From positions 16,761,001 to 16,825,000 of the forward strand of contig NC_083385.1 of assembly GCF_031755915.1 (NCBI RefSeq): a stretch of DNA of 64,000 nucleotides, in the 5' to 3' direction. Each line of letters opens with the position of its first letter. Within the stretch, counting starts at the first letter, position 1. Made by a program: the position numbers and the translations under genes. The notes under the pieces were generated by a model, which worked only from the letters and a program-made list of their open reading frames with translations, had not been told where the DNA came from and ran no database searches. This DNA is from Ziziphus jujuba. Its lineage: Eukaryota; Streptophyta; Magnoliopsida; Rosales; Rhamnaceae. Positions 1-11,606 of the stretch are shown piece after piece.

Positions 1-1911
1 GGGGTTCAAGATTCTTTTGTCCTTCTCACACCACCAGGATCGTGGAATCAGACAGGGCCATTTATTTTGAAGATGATTTTGGGTTTGGTGATAGTAATGG
101 TCCAAGGGAATCTCAATTTAGAGAAGAAAGTGTTTTCATTCCCAGTATAGTTGTTCCTGATAAAAGATATTGTTGATCCAGTAGTTGGTCAGAATGAACT
201 CATTGTTGAAGAGCAGGATATTCCAGCTATTGCAGATGCTGATGTACCTTTGAGGAGGTCACAAAAGATTAGGAGATCAGCTATTCCTGATGACTATGAG
301 GTTTACTTGCAGGAGCATGAGTTTGACATAAGTGATGATTCAGATCCAGTCACTTATGAGGAAGCCATAAGTAGTTCAAACTCAAATTTTTGGTTGGATG
401 CAATGGAAGATGAAATGAAATCCATGGCATCAAATCGTGTTTGGGATTTGGTTGAATTACCAGAGGGTAGCAAGCCTATTGGGTGCAAATGGGTCTTTAA
501 GACTAAAAAGGACTCCAATGGTCAAGTGGAGAGGTATAAGTCTAGACTTGTAGCTAAAGGGTTTAACCAGAAGGAAGGAATTGATTATACAGAGACTTTC
601 TCTCCTGTATCCACAAAGGATTCTTTTAGAATCATTATGGCGATTGTGGCGCATTATGACCTGGAGTTGCATCAGATGGATGTCAGAACTGCTTTTCTGA
701 ATGGTGATTTATATGAGGATGTATATATGGTTCAACCAGTTGGTTTCCAACAAACAGGGAATGGTAATTTGGTTTGTAAGCTTAAGAAATCTATTTATGG
801 TCTTAAGCAAGCTTCAAGACAATGGTATCTTAAGTTTGATGAGGTTGTCACCAAAACTGGCTTTAAGGAGAATGTTGTTGATAGATGCATATATATGAAG
901 GTCAGTGGGAGCAGTTTTATATTTCTGGTGTTGTATGTTGATGACATACTTTTGGCTACTAATGACACTGACCTATTAGCTGAGACAAAGCAGATGTTGT
1001 GCAACCATTTTTGATATGAAAGATCTTGGTGAGACTTCTTTTGTTTTGGGCATCAAGATTGTTCGAGATAGGACTAATTATGTATTGCAATTGTCTCAGA
1101 GAGCTTATATTAATAGAATCCTTAAGAGATTTGATATGCATAATTGTTCTCCTGGAAGTGTGCCGGTTACGAAAGGTGAAAAGTTTTCTAAGGATCAGTG
1201 TCCCAAGAATGATAGAGAAAGGATGGCAATGAAGAATGTTCGCTAGTCTTCAGCAGTAGGTAGTTTGATGTATGCTCAAGTATGTACACGGCCTGATATA
1301 GCTTTTGCTGTGGGTGTGCTTGGTAGATTTATGAGCAATCCTGGTCCTATTCATTACCAAGCAGTTAAGAAGGTCTTTAGGTATCTTCAGGGTACTAAAG
1401 ATCATATGTTGACATATCGTCGCACCAACTTTCTTGAAGTAGTGGGTTATAGTGATGCAGACTTAAAGGTTGTGTGGATGATAAGAAATCTACCACTGGT
1501 TATATATTTATCATGGCAGGAGGTGCTGTGTCTTGGTGGAGTGCCAAGCAGTCAGTGACAGCATCCTCGACTATGGAGGCAGAATATGTGGCGTGTTATG
1601 AGGCTACCCATCATGCAGTTTGGCTACGGAATTTTATCCGTGATTTAGGAGTAGTTGACTCCATTGAGAGGCCTATTATGATGTATTGTGATAATACTGC
1701 AGCGATATCTTTCTCCAATAATTTAAAAGGTACTCCTGGTGCGAAGTATATTGATGTGAAATATTTTGTGGTAAAGGAGAAAGTTGAAGAGGGCCTCATT
1801 ACTGTTGTTCACACGCCGACTTATAGCATGGTGGCAGATCCACTGACCAAGGCTTTACCGGTAGGTATATTTGAGGAGCATGTGTCCCGTATGGGATTGT
1901 TAGGCAGTTGA
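1..1911 (+). pseudogene. Ty1/copia retrotransposon pol remnant (RT-RNase H)
   Basis: Decayed polyprotein of a copia-type LTR retrotransposon; the 5' part lies beyond the window. The linker after integrase is readable from about base 36. The reverse transcriptase begins near base 400 and contains the diagnostic MDVRTAFLNGDL block (about 676-711), the KSIYGLKQASRQW block (about 790-825) and the catalytic YVDD (about 934-945). The RNase H part contains MEAEYVA and a DPLTKALP motif near its end, followed by a stop at 1909-1911. The frame is broken at least four times: a shift near 160, a shift near 1013, a stop at 1244-1246 and a shift near 1465. The element is therefore dead. Family assignment rests on the motif order and is secure; the lineage within copia was not determined. 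Confidence 0.93.
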
Positions 1912-1959
1912 GACTGCTGTGGGTCAGTGGGAGTTTGTTATGTTTTCTGTTGTAATATC

Positions 1960-2933
1960 TAGGGGTGGGCAAAAACCGAACCGGACCGATCAAATCGACC
2001 AAACCGACATATTTGGTTTGGTTTGGGTTGGTTTTAATTTAGTAATTGGTTTGGTTCGGTTAAATATATAAAAAAAACCGAAACGGTCGGTTTGGGTTGT
2101 AGGTTGGATGAAATTTATCCAACCCAACCCGCACCAAACCGATCATCAATTAAACTAACATTTTATTTTACTTTTATATATAAATATAGTATATAATTAT
2201 AAAATAAAACTATTATTTTATTTTATTGTGAGAATGAGATTGAAGAGTGTGGAAGAAGACTTTTTAAAATAATTTTTATTTTTATGGATTGTTAGTTTAT
2301 TTAATTATAAGTTCATTTTAAAATTTAAGATTTCAAATATGGATTGTATTCTATTTTATAATTAATAATGGTTGTAGATTTGTTATAGAATTTATTTGTT
2401 GGTGTATGATGTATTTGTATAATTAGGTTGTAGTTGTAGATTTATATTATAGTTATATAATTTTATTTTGTATTATCTTACTTGTATTGTAGTTGTATGG
2501 TTTCATGTTGCATTGTAGTTAATAGTTAGTTTATTTGGTATTTTTGCTAGTTGAATGTATATTAAAATTATTTAATTTAGATATTATGTAATTTAGATAA
2601 TAGCTTGAAAAAAGATGCTTAATTCAAAATATAATGCATGAATATGATTGAAGATTGATAATTAAAAAGGCCTAAAAAAACTTTATACAATTTTGAACCC
2701 AATGTGTACAATTTTTGTCTCAAAATAGCATAAATAAAAAATTTTGGGTCGAGATCCAAATCGATCTAAACCGTTAACCCAACCCAAACCGACCAAGGAT
2801 CATCGGTTTGGTTCGGTTCGGGTTGAACATGGTGATCGGTTTGGTTTGGTTCGTATCCAATCCAAACCGAATTGGTCGGTTCGGTTTAAAAAAATCTATA
2901 AAACCGAACCAAACCGCACCAAGCCCACCCCTA
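1960..2933. mobile_element. Non-autonomous hAT-type DNA transposon
   Basis: A 974-bp element with terminal inverted repeats TAGGGGTGGGC at the left and GCCCACCCCTA at the right. It is flanked by a perfect 8-bp target duplication GTAATATC (1952-1959 and 2934-2941). An 8-bp duplication with TAGGGGTGG-like ends is typical of hAT elements. Both subterminal regions are packed with short GGTTTGG/ACCGAACC motifs in opposite orientations, the usual layout of transposase-binding subterminal repeats. No transposase coding sequence is present and the centre (2150-2740) is plain AT-rich DNA. It sits inside the copia element between pol and the 3' LTR, so it is younger than that insertion or arrived with it. 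Confidence 0.88.
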
Positions 2934-3109
2934 GTAATATCCATGTTGAGTATTATTTATTTCTTTGAATATTTTAATACATTGATGTATGTGGATCATT
3001 ATTTATTTATGAGATGATTTATTACACATATTATTACTCCTTATATTTACAGGCCTGTTGAGACTATTAGTCTATGTATATGTGTATGTTGATCCACATG
3101 TGCCATGGT

Positions 3110-3382
3110 GAATCCCTACTACCTAGTTTGGGTATATTGTTGTATCCTGTCGATACGCAATGTGCTTGAATGAAATGGTTTTGTGTGTTGGGGGATTGCA
3201 CATGGTTAAGTAAATCTCTACTACCGAGACTGAGTTTATGGCATGCAAAGTACTCGGTTGAAATGGTATAATGTTTTGGGAGATTTACTGAGAGAATCTC
3301 TACTGCCTAGTCTAGTATATTGTTGTGCCCTGTCGATATACTATATATTTGGATGAAATGGCATTATGGTTCGGGAGATTCT
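3110..3382 (+). repeat. Three degenerate tandem units in the copia 3' non-coding region
   Basis: Three diverged units of about 80-105 bp, each beginning AATC(C/T)CTACT and ending near GGGAGATT, lie between the nested hAT element and the polypurine tract. The first and third share TATATTGTTGT followed by CCTGTCGATA; the middle unit is more diverged. They belong to the untranslated 3' internal region of the retrotransposon. Confidence 0.6.
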
Positions 3383-3427
3383 GTAGTAAGTGAGTTTGGA
3401 TTTTATATGATGATGATTATGCAGTTC

Positions 3428-3438
3428 AAGTGGGAGAA
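3428..3438 (+). other. Polypurine tract of the copia element
   Basis: AAGTGGGAGAA lies immediately before the LTR start TGTTG. This is the expected position and composition of the plus-strand priming site, and it fixes the element on the plus strand. Confidence 0.75.
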
Positions 3439-3945
3439 TGTTGAATTAAATTAATATTTGTGGACTTGGCATAATCAATTACTCACTTACAGGGTCTATT
3501 TATGCCATTAATGGGACTGGCTTATTTTATTATTATGTAGTAGGGTCCTTGGTCACACACTCTCTATAAGACTCCAGTTGGCCCATTGGATTGGAGGACC
3601 AACTCTCTTTATAAGCCCATTGACTTATCTATATTTTTCCTAGTATAATTATATTATCAAATTATTATTATTTTATGTGTGTCAAAAATTAATGGATAAG
3701 TCTGACTTGCAGAGACTATTTATAGAGTGTAGGGCAAGCAGACAGATATACCATACAGTATTTGGAGATTATGGTTTTCAGAAATCTGAAAGTGGTTTGA
3801 GAGTAGTGTGTTCATAGGCACTACTTTACGTTGTTTCTATTTTGCAGGATTAAAGATCTAATTTATCAATGGTTGCGTTTGAAGGTTAGTAATTTATGAT
3901 TTATGGAATTTATTATGTATATTTAGATCCATAAAATTTCTAACA
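3439..3945 (+). mobile_element. 3' LTR of the Ty1/copia element
   Basis: A 507-bp segment starting TGTTGAATTA right after the polypurine tract and ending TTTCTAACA, giving the canonical TG...CA ends. The 5' LTR is outside the window, so LTR divergence cannot be measured. The base after the LTR resumes amino acid permease exon sequence, with no filler. The first five flanking bases, TATGG, are the predicted target duplication. Confidence 0.85.
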
Positions 3946-5398
3946 TATGGAAGTTCCAATGGTGTATCCAATGCACATGCCGAAAGGGTTCAAGTATTGA
4001 ACAACCCAACATATCTTTACCTTTGTTCCTCCTGGCCACACGACAAAGACAGATTGATTTTCAATGTTATATATATATATCCATCAAATTAAATTAAGTA
4101 CTCTTTTAATCTAAATTAAAATATGTAATAAAAAATTAAATAAAAATTGGAAAATTTAAATTGTGCATCTGGTTGTTTAACAATCAATTTAATCCTCGTT
4201 TTTAGTTACAGTATGGTTTTAGGTATATATATTTCTAATTACCCACTATTGAACCACCGTAAAAAAAACGATTATGGTCTCATCAAATTAATTTGGAAGA
4301 AAATTGAACACCAAAAATTAGACTTCATGTGTTATATTTAGAACAAATTGCTCACGGTCAACTATTATTAATAATGCAAACGTTAACAAAATATTCACTA
4401 AAGTAATTTAAATGATGTGATAATTGAAGTAATATATCAAATAATATGATAAGTGATGCGATAATATTTAATTAATTAATTAATTAATTATTGAATAATT
4501 TATTTAATTATTTATAATTAGATTATATAGATATATTAATTGATAATATTAACACGTATTAGTTGATAAATATTTTTTATCAATATTTTAGTACTTCTAG
4601 CATTATTGTATTTATAATCAATATCTATAAAAATTGGTTATCTTTTAAATGTTTTATTTGGATCAAATTGCCGGATGTTATATTTTAAAGAAGATTGTTG
4701 TTTCAGCTGCAACCCTTTTTTAGCAAAATCATAGTTTTTAATTTATAGCTAAATTTACGTAAAATATTTCCTAAATTGATTAAAGATATTGTATATTGAT
4801 TCGTAAGTTTGTCGTAGAATTAAATGTGATTAGTAAGATAACTTTTCTGTTTCCTTTTTCTTTTATGGGTCAAAAGATACTTTTACTTTCTGACTAAAGA
4901 AAGATGCATTTAACTAGTCGCAGTTGTTCCCGTACTAATATGTCTCAAAACCATAATTTTCCATCAGAAATTGAATTATATAGCGTAAATAATCCATTAA
5001 AAAAAAAAAACAAAACAAAAAGAAAAACTCTCTTTGCTTTCTTGTCCGTGATCAAGGAAAAACAAAGTTGGATAAAAGAAAGACATATTAAAAAATTAAT
5101 TACGCTAATAATATATATATATTTTATATCTATAAACAAGATAGAAAATCAAACACTTGAAATAATAATATATGGGGGAAAAATTTGAAAGTACCAAGAT
5201 TGGATCTGACAACGTCCATGTAAGTATAGTTTCGCTTGCCGGAAATGGGATCTCCAAGACATATGTAGTAGCTCACAAACGCAAACATGAGCAGCACACG
5301 AGGGCCTGCAATCCAACCCAGCTGAGCCGTGGCCCATGCCAGTGACAGCACCCCTGAGCCTATCACTGCTGTTATTACACGGGCCATTGCCGTGCATG
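3946..5398 (-). pseudogene. Truncated amino acid permease (AAP) pseudogene
   Basis: A partial copy of the intact AAP gene at 8207-11606, collinear with its 9897-11357 part. It contains most of exon 3 (3946-4031), the whole intron 2 and exon 2 (5195-5398). Exon 3 is cut by the copia LTR; the last bases of that exon must lie beyond the element, outside the window. Exon 2 has an in-frame 24-bp deletion that removes the MSSLLADCYRF part of a transmembrane segment. Similarity to the intact gene ends abruptly at about 5398, before the exon 2 acceptor, so exon 1 and the promoter are missing. Exon 3 carries Gly-to-Trp and Leu-to-Pro changes relative to the intact copy. It is not functional. Confidence 0.9.
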
Positions 5399-5523
5399 TA
5401 ATAAAATTTTATTATTTAACAATAAAATTTTATCTGTTCACAAGGAAAATATGTTGGTCTAACATAAACAATTATATAATTTAAATTTATCCTTTCTGAC
5501 AAATTAGATAGTCTCCCTAAACA

Positions 5524-5921
5524 TACTTTTTGTTTGGTAGGTAACATTGATGAAGTTACTGCGAATGCTACAGGCTTGGGAACGGAAAGCAAATTGAAGA
5601 AATGACTTTAAATTTTTTTATACTGACTCCGAATCAAATTGTTTGGGATTCGAAAGTGAAAGAAATCATTTTATCTATTAATAGTGGACAAATCAGCATA
5701 TTACCAAATAACGCCTATTGCCACAGCTATAGATATTGGTATTTTAAGAATATGCCTTAACAACCAATGGTTAACGATGACTCTAATGGGTAGTTTTGCT
5801 AGAATAGGCAATAATGAGATTACTGTTTTAGTAAATGATGCGGAGAAGTACAGTGACATTGATCCACAAAACGCTGAACAAACTCTTAAAATAGTGGAAG
5901 CTAACTCGAGTAAAACTGAAG
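5524..5921 (+). pseudogene. atpE: Plastid-derived DNA fragment: atpB 3' end and atpE
   Basis: Nuclear insertion of chloroplast DNA. Reading from 5524 gives the end of the ATP synthase beta subunit ([19 protein letters not shown], stop TGA). The stop overlaps the start of the epsilon subunit at 5602 in the ATGA arrangement typical of plastid atpB-atpE. The epsilon part reads [17 protein letters not shown] and continues through [14 protein letters not shown] and [11 protein letters not shown], then fades into unrelated sequence near 5921. A net 2-bp deletion near 5705-5712 shifts the frame, and many replacements mark it as old and non-functional. Only the first two thirds of atpE is present. 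Confidence 0.9.
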
Positions 5922-5969
5922 AGTTTATTAAATATTCTATTTTTTTTTTAAATATAACACTAATCTTAA

Positions 5970-6135
5970 AAGTTGAATTCTTAAAAAAATATATATATAT
6001 TAAAATTTTTAATAAATTAATAGTCATATATAGCTTTTATTTATATTTTCATTGGATAACAATTTTAAAATTAATTGTATATTTATGTCACCTAGATTTA
6101 AACAGTTTCAATTTTTATACCATATAAAAAATGGA
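5970..6135 (+). repeat. Dispersed AT-rich repeat, copy 1
   Basis: Shares with copy 2 (6300-6475) the ordered blocks TTGAATTCTTAAAAAAA, TTTTTAATAAATTAATAG, CCATATATAG-like, ATTTTAAAATT, GTATATTTAT and AATTTTTAT. A third, more diverged copy is at about 14880-15050. No coding capacity or clear termini. Confidence 0.5.
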
Positions 6136-6299
6136 CAGTTATTAAAAAAAAAAAGAAAAAAAATCTTTCCATTGGTTTCTCTAAACATTTTGTTAAACGG
6201 ATCTAGTAAGAAAAGAAATATACATTATTAAATTGACCCTCTATTTTTAGAGAGTCTATAAGACATTCTAAAATTTTCTACAATATAAATTTTTTCTTT

Positions 6300-6475
6300 A
6301 AAATTCAATTCTTAAAAAAAAAAAAAGAAAATAAACTAATAAAATTTTTAATAAATTAATAGCCATATATAGTTTTTATGCACATTATTAATATAAAATA
6401 ATTTTAAAATTGACTGTATATTTATACCATCTAGATTTTGACAATGTAAATTTTTATGCCATACAAATAGAAATC
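6300..6475 (+). repeat. Dispersed AT-rich repeat, copy 2
   Basis: Second copy of the repeat at 5970-6135, about 330 bp downstream in the same orientation. Blocks are in the same order with small indels. Confidence 0.5.
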
Positions 6476-8206
6476 ATTTATTATTGGAAATTGTTTAATC
6501 TAAATTAGAGTAACATTTAGAGATGTCCAATTTGTTTGGTGTTTTAAAAAATACCAAACAATGGGTGGAGAAAAATTATATACTAACTACATTTACAATA
6601 AAACCTGAGACACTATAAAAAATTATTCATTTAAAATGAGTATAGAAAAATTATATTATAACTACATTTATAATAAAGTCTCTATAAATGAATATCTATG
6701 GGACACTATACAAAAATATTCATTTAAAAAATAATTATTTATCGATAAATGAATAATTTATTAATTTATCAGTAAAACGAATTTTTTACTAACTATATAA
6801 CATATATTAATAAAGAAAAAGATCAATCAGGTTAGATTAAATCATAATCACGAGATTCATTACTACTTAATCAACAGATAAAAGAAAAAAGAATCAATAG
6901 AAAATTTTACTATAAAGAGAAATCTACTAATAGAAGGAATCTTATCAGTAAATGCAAAGAAAACCTTCGTTGTTTTGGTTAATTATTTGACTTCTACTTA
7001 TGAAAAATTATGGATCAATTAATCAAATAGTATTTCAAATCTAATTTCATTTTCTTGTATATCTTTGAAAAAGCAAACAATTTTAGACGCACATTTTGGG
7101 AAAAAAAAATGCTAAATTAAACAAAAAAATAAAAACTGTGAAGTAATTTTTTTTCAATCATGTATAGTAAATTTTATAACCATTTTTTATAAAGGACTTT
7201 TTTTTTAACAAAAAATTATTATCTTATACATTTGACAAATTTATTCACTTAGTATATTAGTCCGGGTTGAAAATGAAAATTTTTATTTATTTAGCAAGAT
7301 TATTTATTTATCAGATATCAATTATTTATCGATGTTTTTCTGTATTAAAAAAGTATTTCCACATCAATTTAATTTGTTATATTATAGCCTAAGCAAAGCC
7401 ACATTTTCTAACCTTCGGTTTCCACTTCAAGAAGTCTCCAATAACAAGAATGCATAATGTGCATACTTTTCTTTTGTTTGGTCTTTTTAAAGCCGAATTC
7501 TTTAATTTTTACAAACATTTGATATAACAGCTTAAACTCTTACGTGTAAAACTGCTTCATACTAATTTATTTAGTACCCATATTACAAGTTCATCCAAAC
7601 ATGCACCCCTAATAAGCTTTGCCTTAGTTTTCTTAGGTATACATTGTACCAAAGCTCCAAACTCAGCCTACCTAGGTCCATGCTAGTATACAAAAGAAAA
7701 TTAATTTTTGTTAAGTGTACAGATCATAATTAGTGCAAGGGTAGCTGACATTGACAAATCAGCTAAAAGAAATTCAACTAAAGCTAATTAATAATCGTCA
7801 AGTTGACTATTCATTCATGGATTACTACTTGTAACAAATATGATAAATGGTAATACTTTTACAAAAAAAAAAAAACTATAATATCTGGTATAATAACAGT
7901 AAAACAGTATTGATAAACTTGGTTGAATGATAAAATTATTGAGAATGCATTTCCACGTCCAGGATTCAATTATAATTTTGAAAATCCACATTTCCACAAG
8001 TTGTAATTAATAAAGGAAAAGAAAAATGACACAGTTAGGTAACAAATACTAATGCCATATTAATCTACAGTTATATTTGCGGTGTTTATTACACGAATTT
8101 TCCTCCTCCATTTCTAAGAAGAAGAGTATTTAATTTAACCAGGATCCTTAATTAAACAAATAGCTATAACTAAACTATTTGGTACAAAGAGATCTATTTT
8201 TCATAG

Positions 8207-11200
8207 CTAATAGCTTGTGTGGAATGGCCGGAAAACTTTAAGCTCGAGAATAACACCAGCGACCGATCCAACTCCGGCCACAACAGTAACAATCAGGCAA
8301 AAGAGACTCAACAAACGAAGAAATATCCATTTAGTTGACCACTTCTCAATCTTCTTGTGGACCATATACATTTCAACTGGAAAATATACTGTTAGGGGCC
8401 AAAATCCAATTGCACCCATAATTCCTAGTATATCATTGAAGAATGGTAGCATCATTGATACAACGGTGGTTAGGGTTACGAAAGATGTTCGGAAAACCAA
8501 CCGAAAGAGGGTTAAGTTGAAAGATCCAAGCCCTGGGACGGAAATTTTGATTTGCTTGGTGATGAATTTGGATGTGTTACAATTTTTTGATACCCATTTC
8601 TCAGCAAAGGCAAAAATGGGTTGACTAAACACTTGGTAAGCTCCAAGAAGATGGACTACTATGGCAATGTTGGCTATATCAAGAAGCCAAAATGGATTAT
8701 GGAAAGCAAATCCAGTTAGGAGGTTTCCAGGGGCTAGATTTCCCACAGCTGCATATCCCAAGCAGCCACAAAGCATGTAGAAAGTTGTTGTCACTGTTGT
8801 GCTTATTAGATTGGCCCTTTTCATTGTTGTGGCTTCTGAAGGTGGAGATTTAAGTGTATCCTGATAATTAACAACTTTCTACTTTAGAAATAAAGAAATA
8901 AATAATTAAAATTAACTGAACTTTTAGAACTTGATAGATCCTTAATATACACACACACACATATATATATATATATAGCAATCTATTTATATAGTCGATT
9001 TGTTAATATTAAACTAAAGATTAAGCACAAATTTAATTGGTTGACCTTATCTTTTAAAAGCAAATTATAAATGGTTGATATGGTATATATATGGTAAATT
9101 AAATAAAATAAAGTTGATAAAACATATGAAATAAATTAACTGATCAAACATAAATAAAGATAGGAAAAAAAAAACAGAAAATCTTCATCCATATATATAT
9201 ATATATATATATATTATCAAATCGACTTAATTAAAAAACTATATACATGATGGTCAACAACTTACTTGGATTTCTATAAGGATGAATGAGTAGCAATAGG
9301 AAAAGGACATGTCTCCAATTGCTTGGAAGCTCCTCCATATCCTTTCACTTTGACTTACCGCTCCCGCACTAACTCCAGTGAGACTGCCCTTAATAGTTCC
9401 ATTAGCTATATACAGTCATACATAAAACGGATAACAGGTAAATCCAAGTCAATATTCAAATTGATTTTGGATACATCAATGCATGTTTATACAATATATG
9501 GTTTTATTGTAAGAATTAATATTGCTTTAAGAATGATATGGTGTACCTGCAATTCTAGCGATTGCAAGGCCGAGGCCAATTGTGGAGTAAGTAAAAGACA
9601 TAACAGCAGCAATAGTGGAAAGCCACCATGCCTGGCTAAGGTCTGGAATCTGAGATAACACAATTTCTATGATTCCAAACATGATCATGTACGGGTTGCT
9701 CGATGACCGACATGCCTTTTTCTCGCCGTTCTTATGGAAACAATTAGAACGGTTTATGGCCCTGCATGTTGAATTTGATTAAGTTATTCCATTGAGCCAA
9801 GGATCACAGAACATGATTAATTAAGTTCGTTATTCAAAACATGAAAAATTAGAAAAAAAATTAATAATTATGATAAATATTGTAGCTCACATCATGCTTA
9901 TGGAAGTTCCAATGGTGTATCCAATGCATATGCCGAAAAGGTTCAAGTATTGAACAACCCCACATATCTTTACCTTTGTTCCTCCTGCCCACATGACAAA
10001 GACGACAGATTGATTTCAATGTTATATATATATGTTCACCAAATTAAATTAAAAAGTACTCTTTTAATCTAAATTAAAATACGTAATAAAAAAATTAAAT
10101 TAAGATTGAAAATTTTAAATTGTGCATCTGCTTGTTTACCAATCAATTTAATCCTCATTTTTAGTTGCCATATATGGTTTTAGGTATAAATTTCTAATTA
10201 CCCACCTAAGCTATTGAACCATCGTAAGAAAAACAATTATGGTCTCGTCAAATTAATTTGGAAGAAAAATTCGACACCAAAAATTAGACTTCATGTATCA
10301 TGTGAAGAACAAATTGCTCACGATCAACTATTATTAATAATGCAAATGCTGATCGACTATTATTAATAATGTAAATGCTAATAGAATATTTACTGATATA
10401 ATGAATGATATAATAATATTTAATTAACTAATTAGTTATTTATTTATTCATTGTTATTGATAAATTATATAGATATGTTAACTGATAGTATATTAACATG
10501 TGCCTTCAATATTTTAGTATCTGTAGTATTGCTATATTTATAATTAATGCATACAAAAATTGGTTTTCTTTTAAATGTTTTATTTGGAACAAATTGCCGG
10601 ATGTTATGCTCTAAAAAGAAGATTATAGTTTCAGCTACAACCCCTTTTTAGCAAAATCATAGTTGTTAATTTATAGCTAAATTTACGTAAAATTTTTCCT
10701 ACTGTGAATAAATGTATTGTATATTCATTCGTAAGTTTTGGTCATTGAATTAAATGTGATTAGTAAGACAACTTTTTCTTTTTCTTTTATGAGTCAAAGA
10801 GACTTTTACTTTTTGACCAAGGAAAGATGCATTTAACTAGTCCCAATTGATCCCGTACTAAGTGTCTTAAAACCAAACTTTTTCATCAGAAATAGAATTA
10901 TATAGCGTAAATAATCCATTAAAAAAAAAAAAAACAAAACAAAACTAAAAAAAAAAAAAAACTCTCTTTGCTTTATTGTCCGTGATCATGGAAAAACAAA
11001 GTTGGATAAAGAAAGACATATTAAAAAATTAATTAGGCTACTAATATATATATTTTATATCTATAAACAAGATTGAAAATCAAACACTTGAAATAATAAT
11101 ATGTGGGAAAAAAAATGGAAAGTACCAAGATTGGATCGGACAACGTCCATGTAAGTATAGTTTCGCTTGCCGGAAATGGGGTCGCCGAATCTGTAACAGT

Positions 11201-11606
11201 CGGCGAGAAGAGAAGACATGTAGTAGCTCACAAACGCAAACATGAGCAGCACACAAGGGCCTGCAATCCAACCCAGCTGAGCCGTGGCCCATGCCAGTGA
11301 TAGCACTCCTGAGCCTATCACTGCTGTTATTACATGGGCACTTGCTGTCCATACACTCCCTGTGCAGTTTCATATACGAAATTAATTTTTGTACATAAAA
11401 TAATCATATATAACTTCCTAATTAACTAAAATTTTGATTTACGTATCAAATTAATTATACTTACCGGTTCGTTTTGGACGGCCATCGTCGTCGTAAAGTT
11501 TGGGATTACTTTGATCAGAGAGCACATGATCATCATCATGATGATCCAATGAGACATGAAGTACTTGGTTTTGGCTGCTCTTTATAATCCCATTGTTCTC
11601 ACCCAT
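8207..11606 (-). CDS. Amino acid permease, AAP family
   Basis: Proton-coupled amino acid importer of the plasma membrane (AAAP/Aa_trans family). Six exons read on the minus strand: 11465-11606, 11126-11359, 9891-9984, 9547-9761, 9266-9405 and 8207-8860, all with GT-AG introns and matching phases; the product is 492 aa, the usual AAP length. It starts MGENNGIIKSSQNQ, an acidic, His/Asp-rich cytosolic tail, followed by the family hallmark TASAHVITAVIGSGVLSLAW and then GKRNYTYMDVV. The last exon contains DTLKSPPSE, YAAVGNLAPGNLLTGF, FWLLDIANIAIVVHL and GFWPLTVYFPVEMY, all conserved AAP blocks, and ends PFHTSY. The tail and sequence resemble the AAP2-AAP5 group. A damaged partial copy lies 2.8 kb away at 3946-5398 in the same orientation. 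Confidence 0.95.
8951..9213. repeat. AT microsatellites in AAP intron 5
   Basis: (AC)n(AT)n tract at about 8951-8977 and an (AT)n tract at about 9191-9213, both inside the intron between AAP exons 5 and 6. Confidence 0.8.

Larger units (their letters stand above)
5922..8206. other. AT-rich intergenic region and AAP 3' flank
   Basis: No supportable gene. It holds poly-A/T tracts, two copies of a dispersed AT-rich repeat (listed separately) and, near 6580-6790, several repeats of ATTCATTTA/AATAAATG type. The final 200 bases or so are probably the 3' UTR and downstream region of the AAP gene, whose stop codon is at 8207-8209. Confidence 0.6.

Noticed and set aside
8217..8624. 135-codon plus-strand frame
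   Set aside because: Antisense to the last exon of the AAP gene, which is strongly supported by family motifs.
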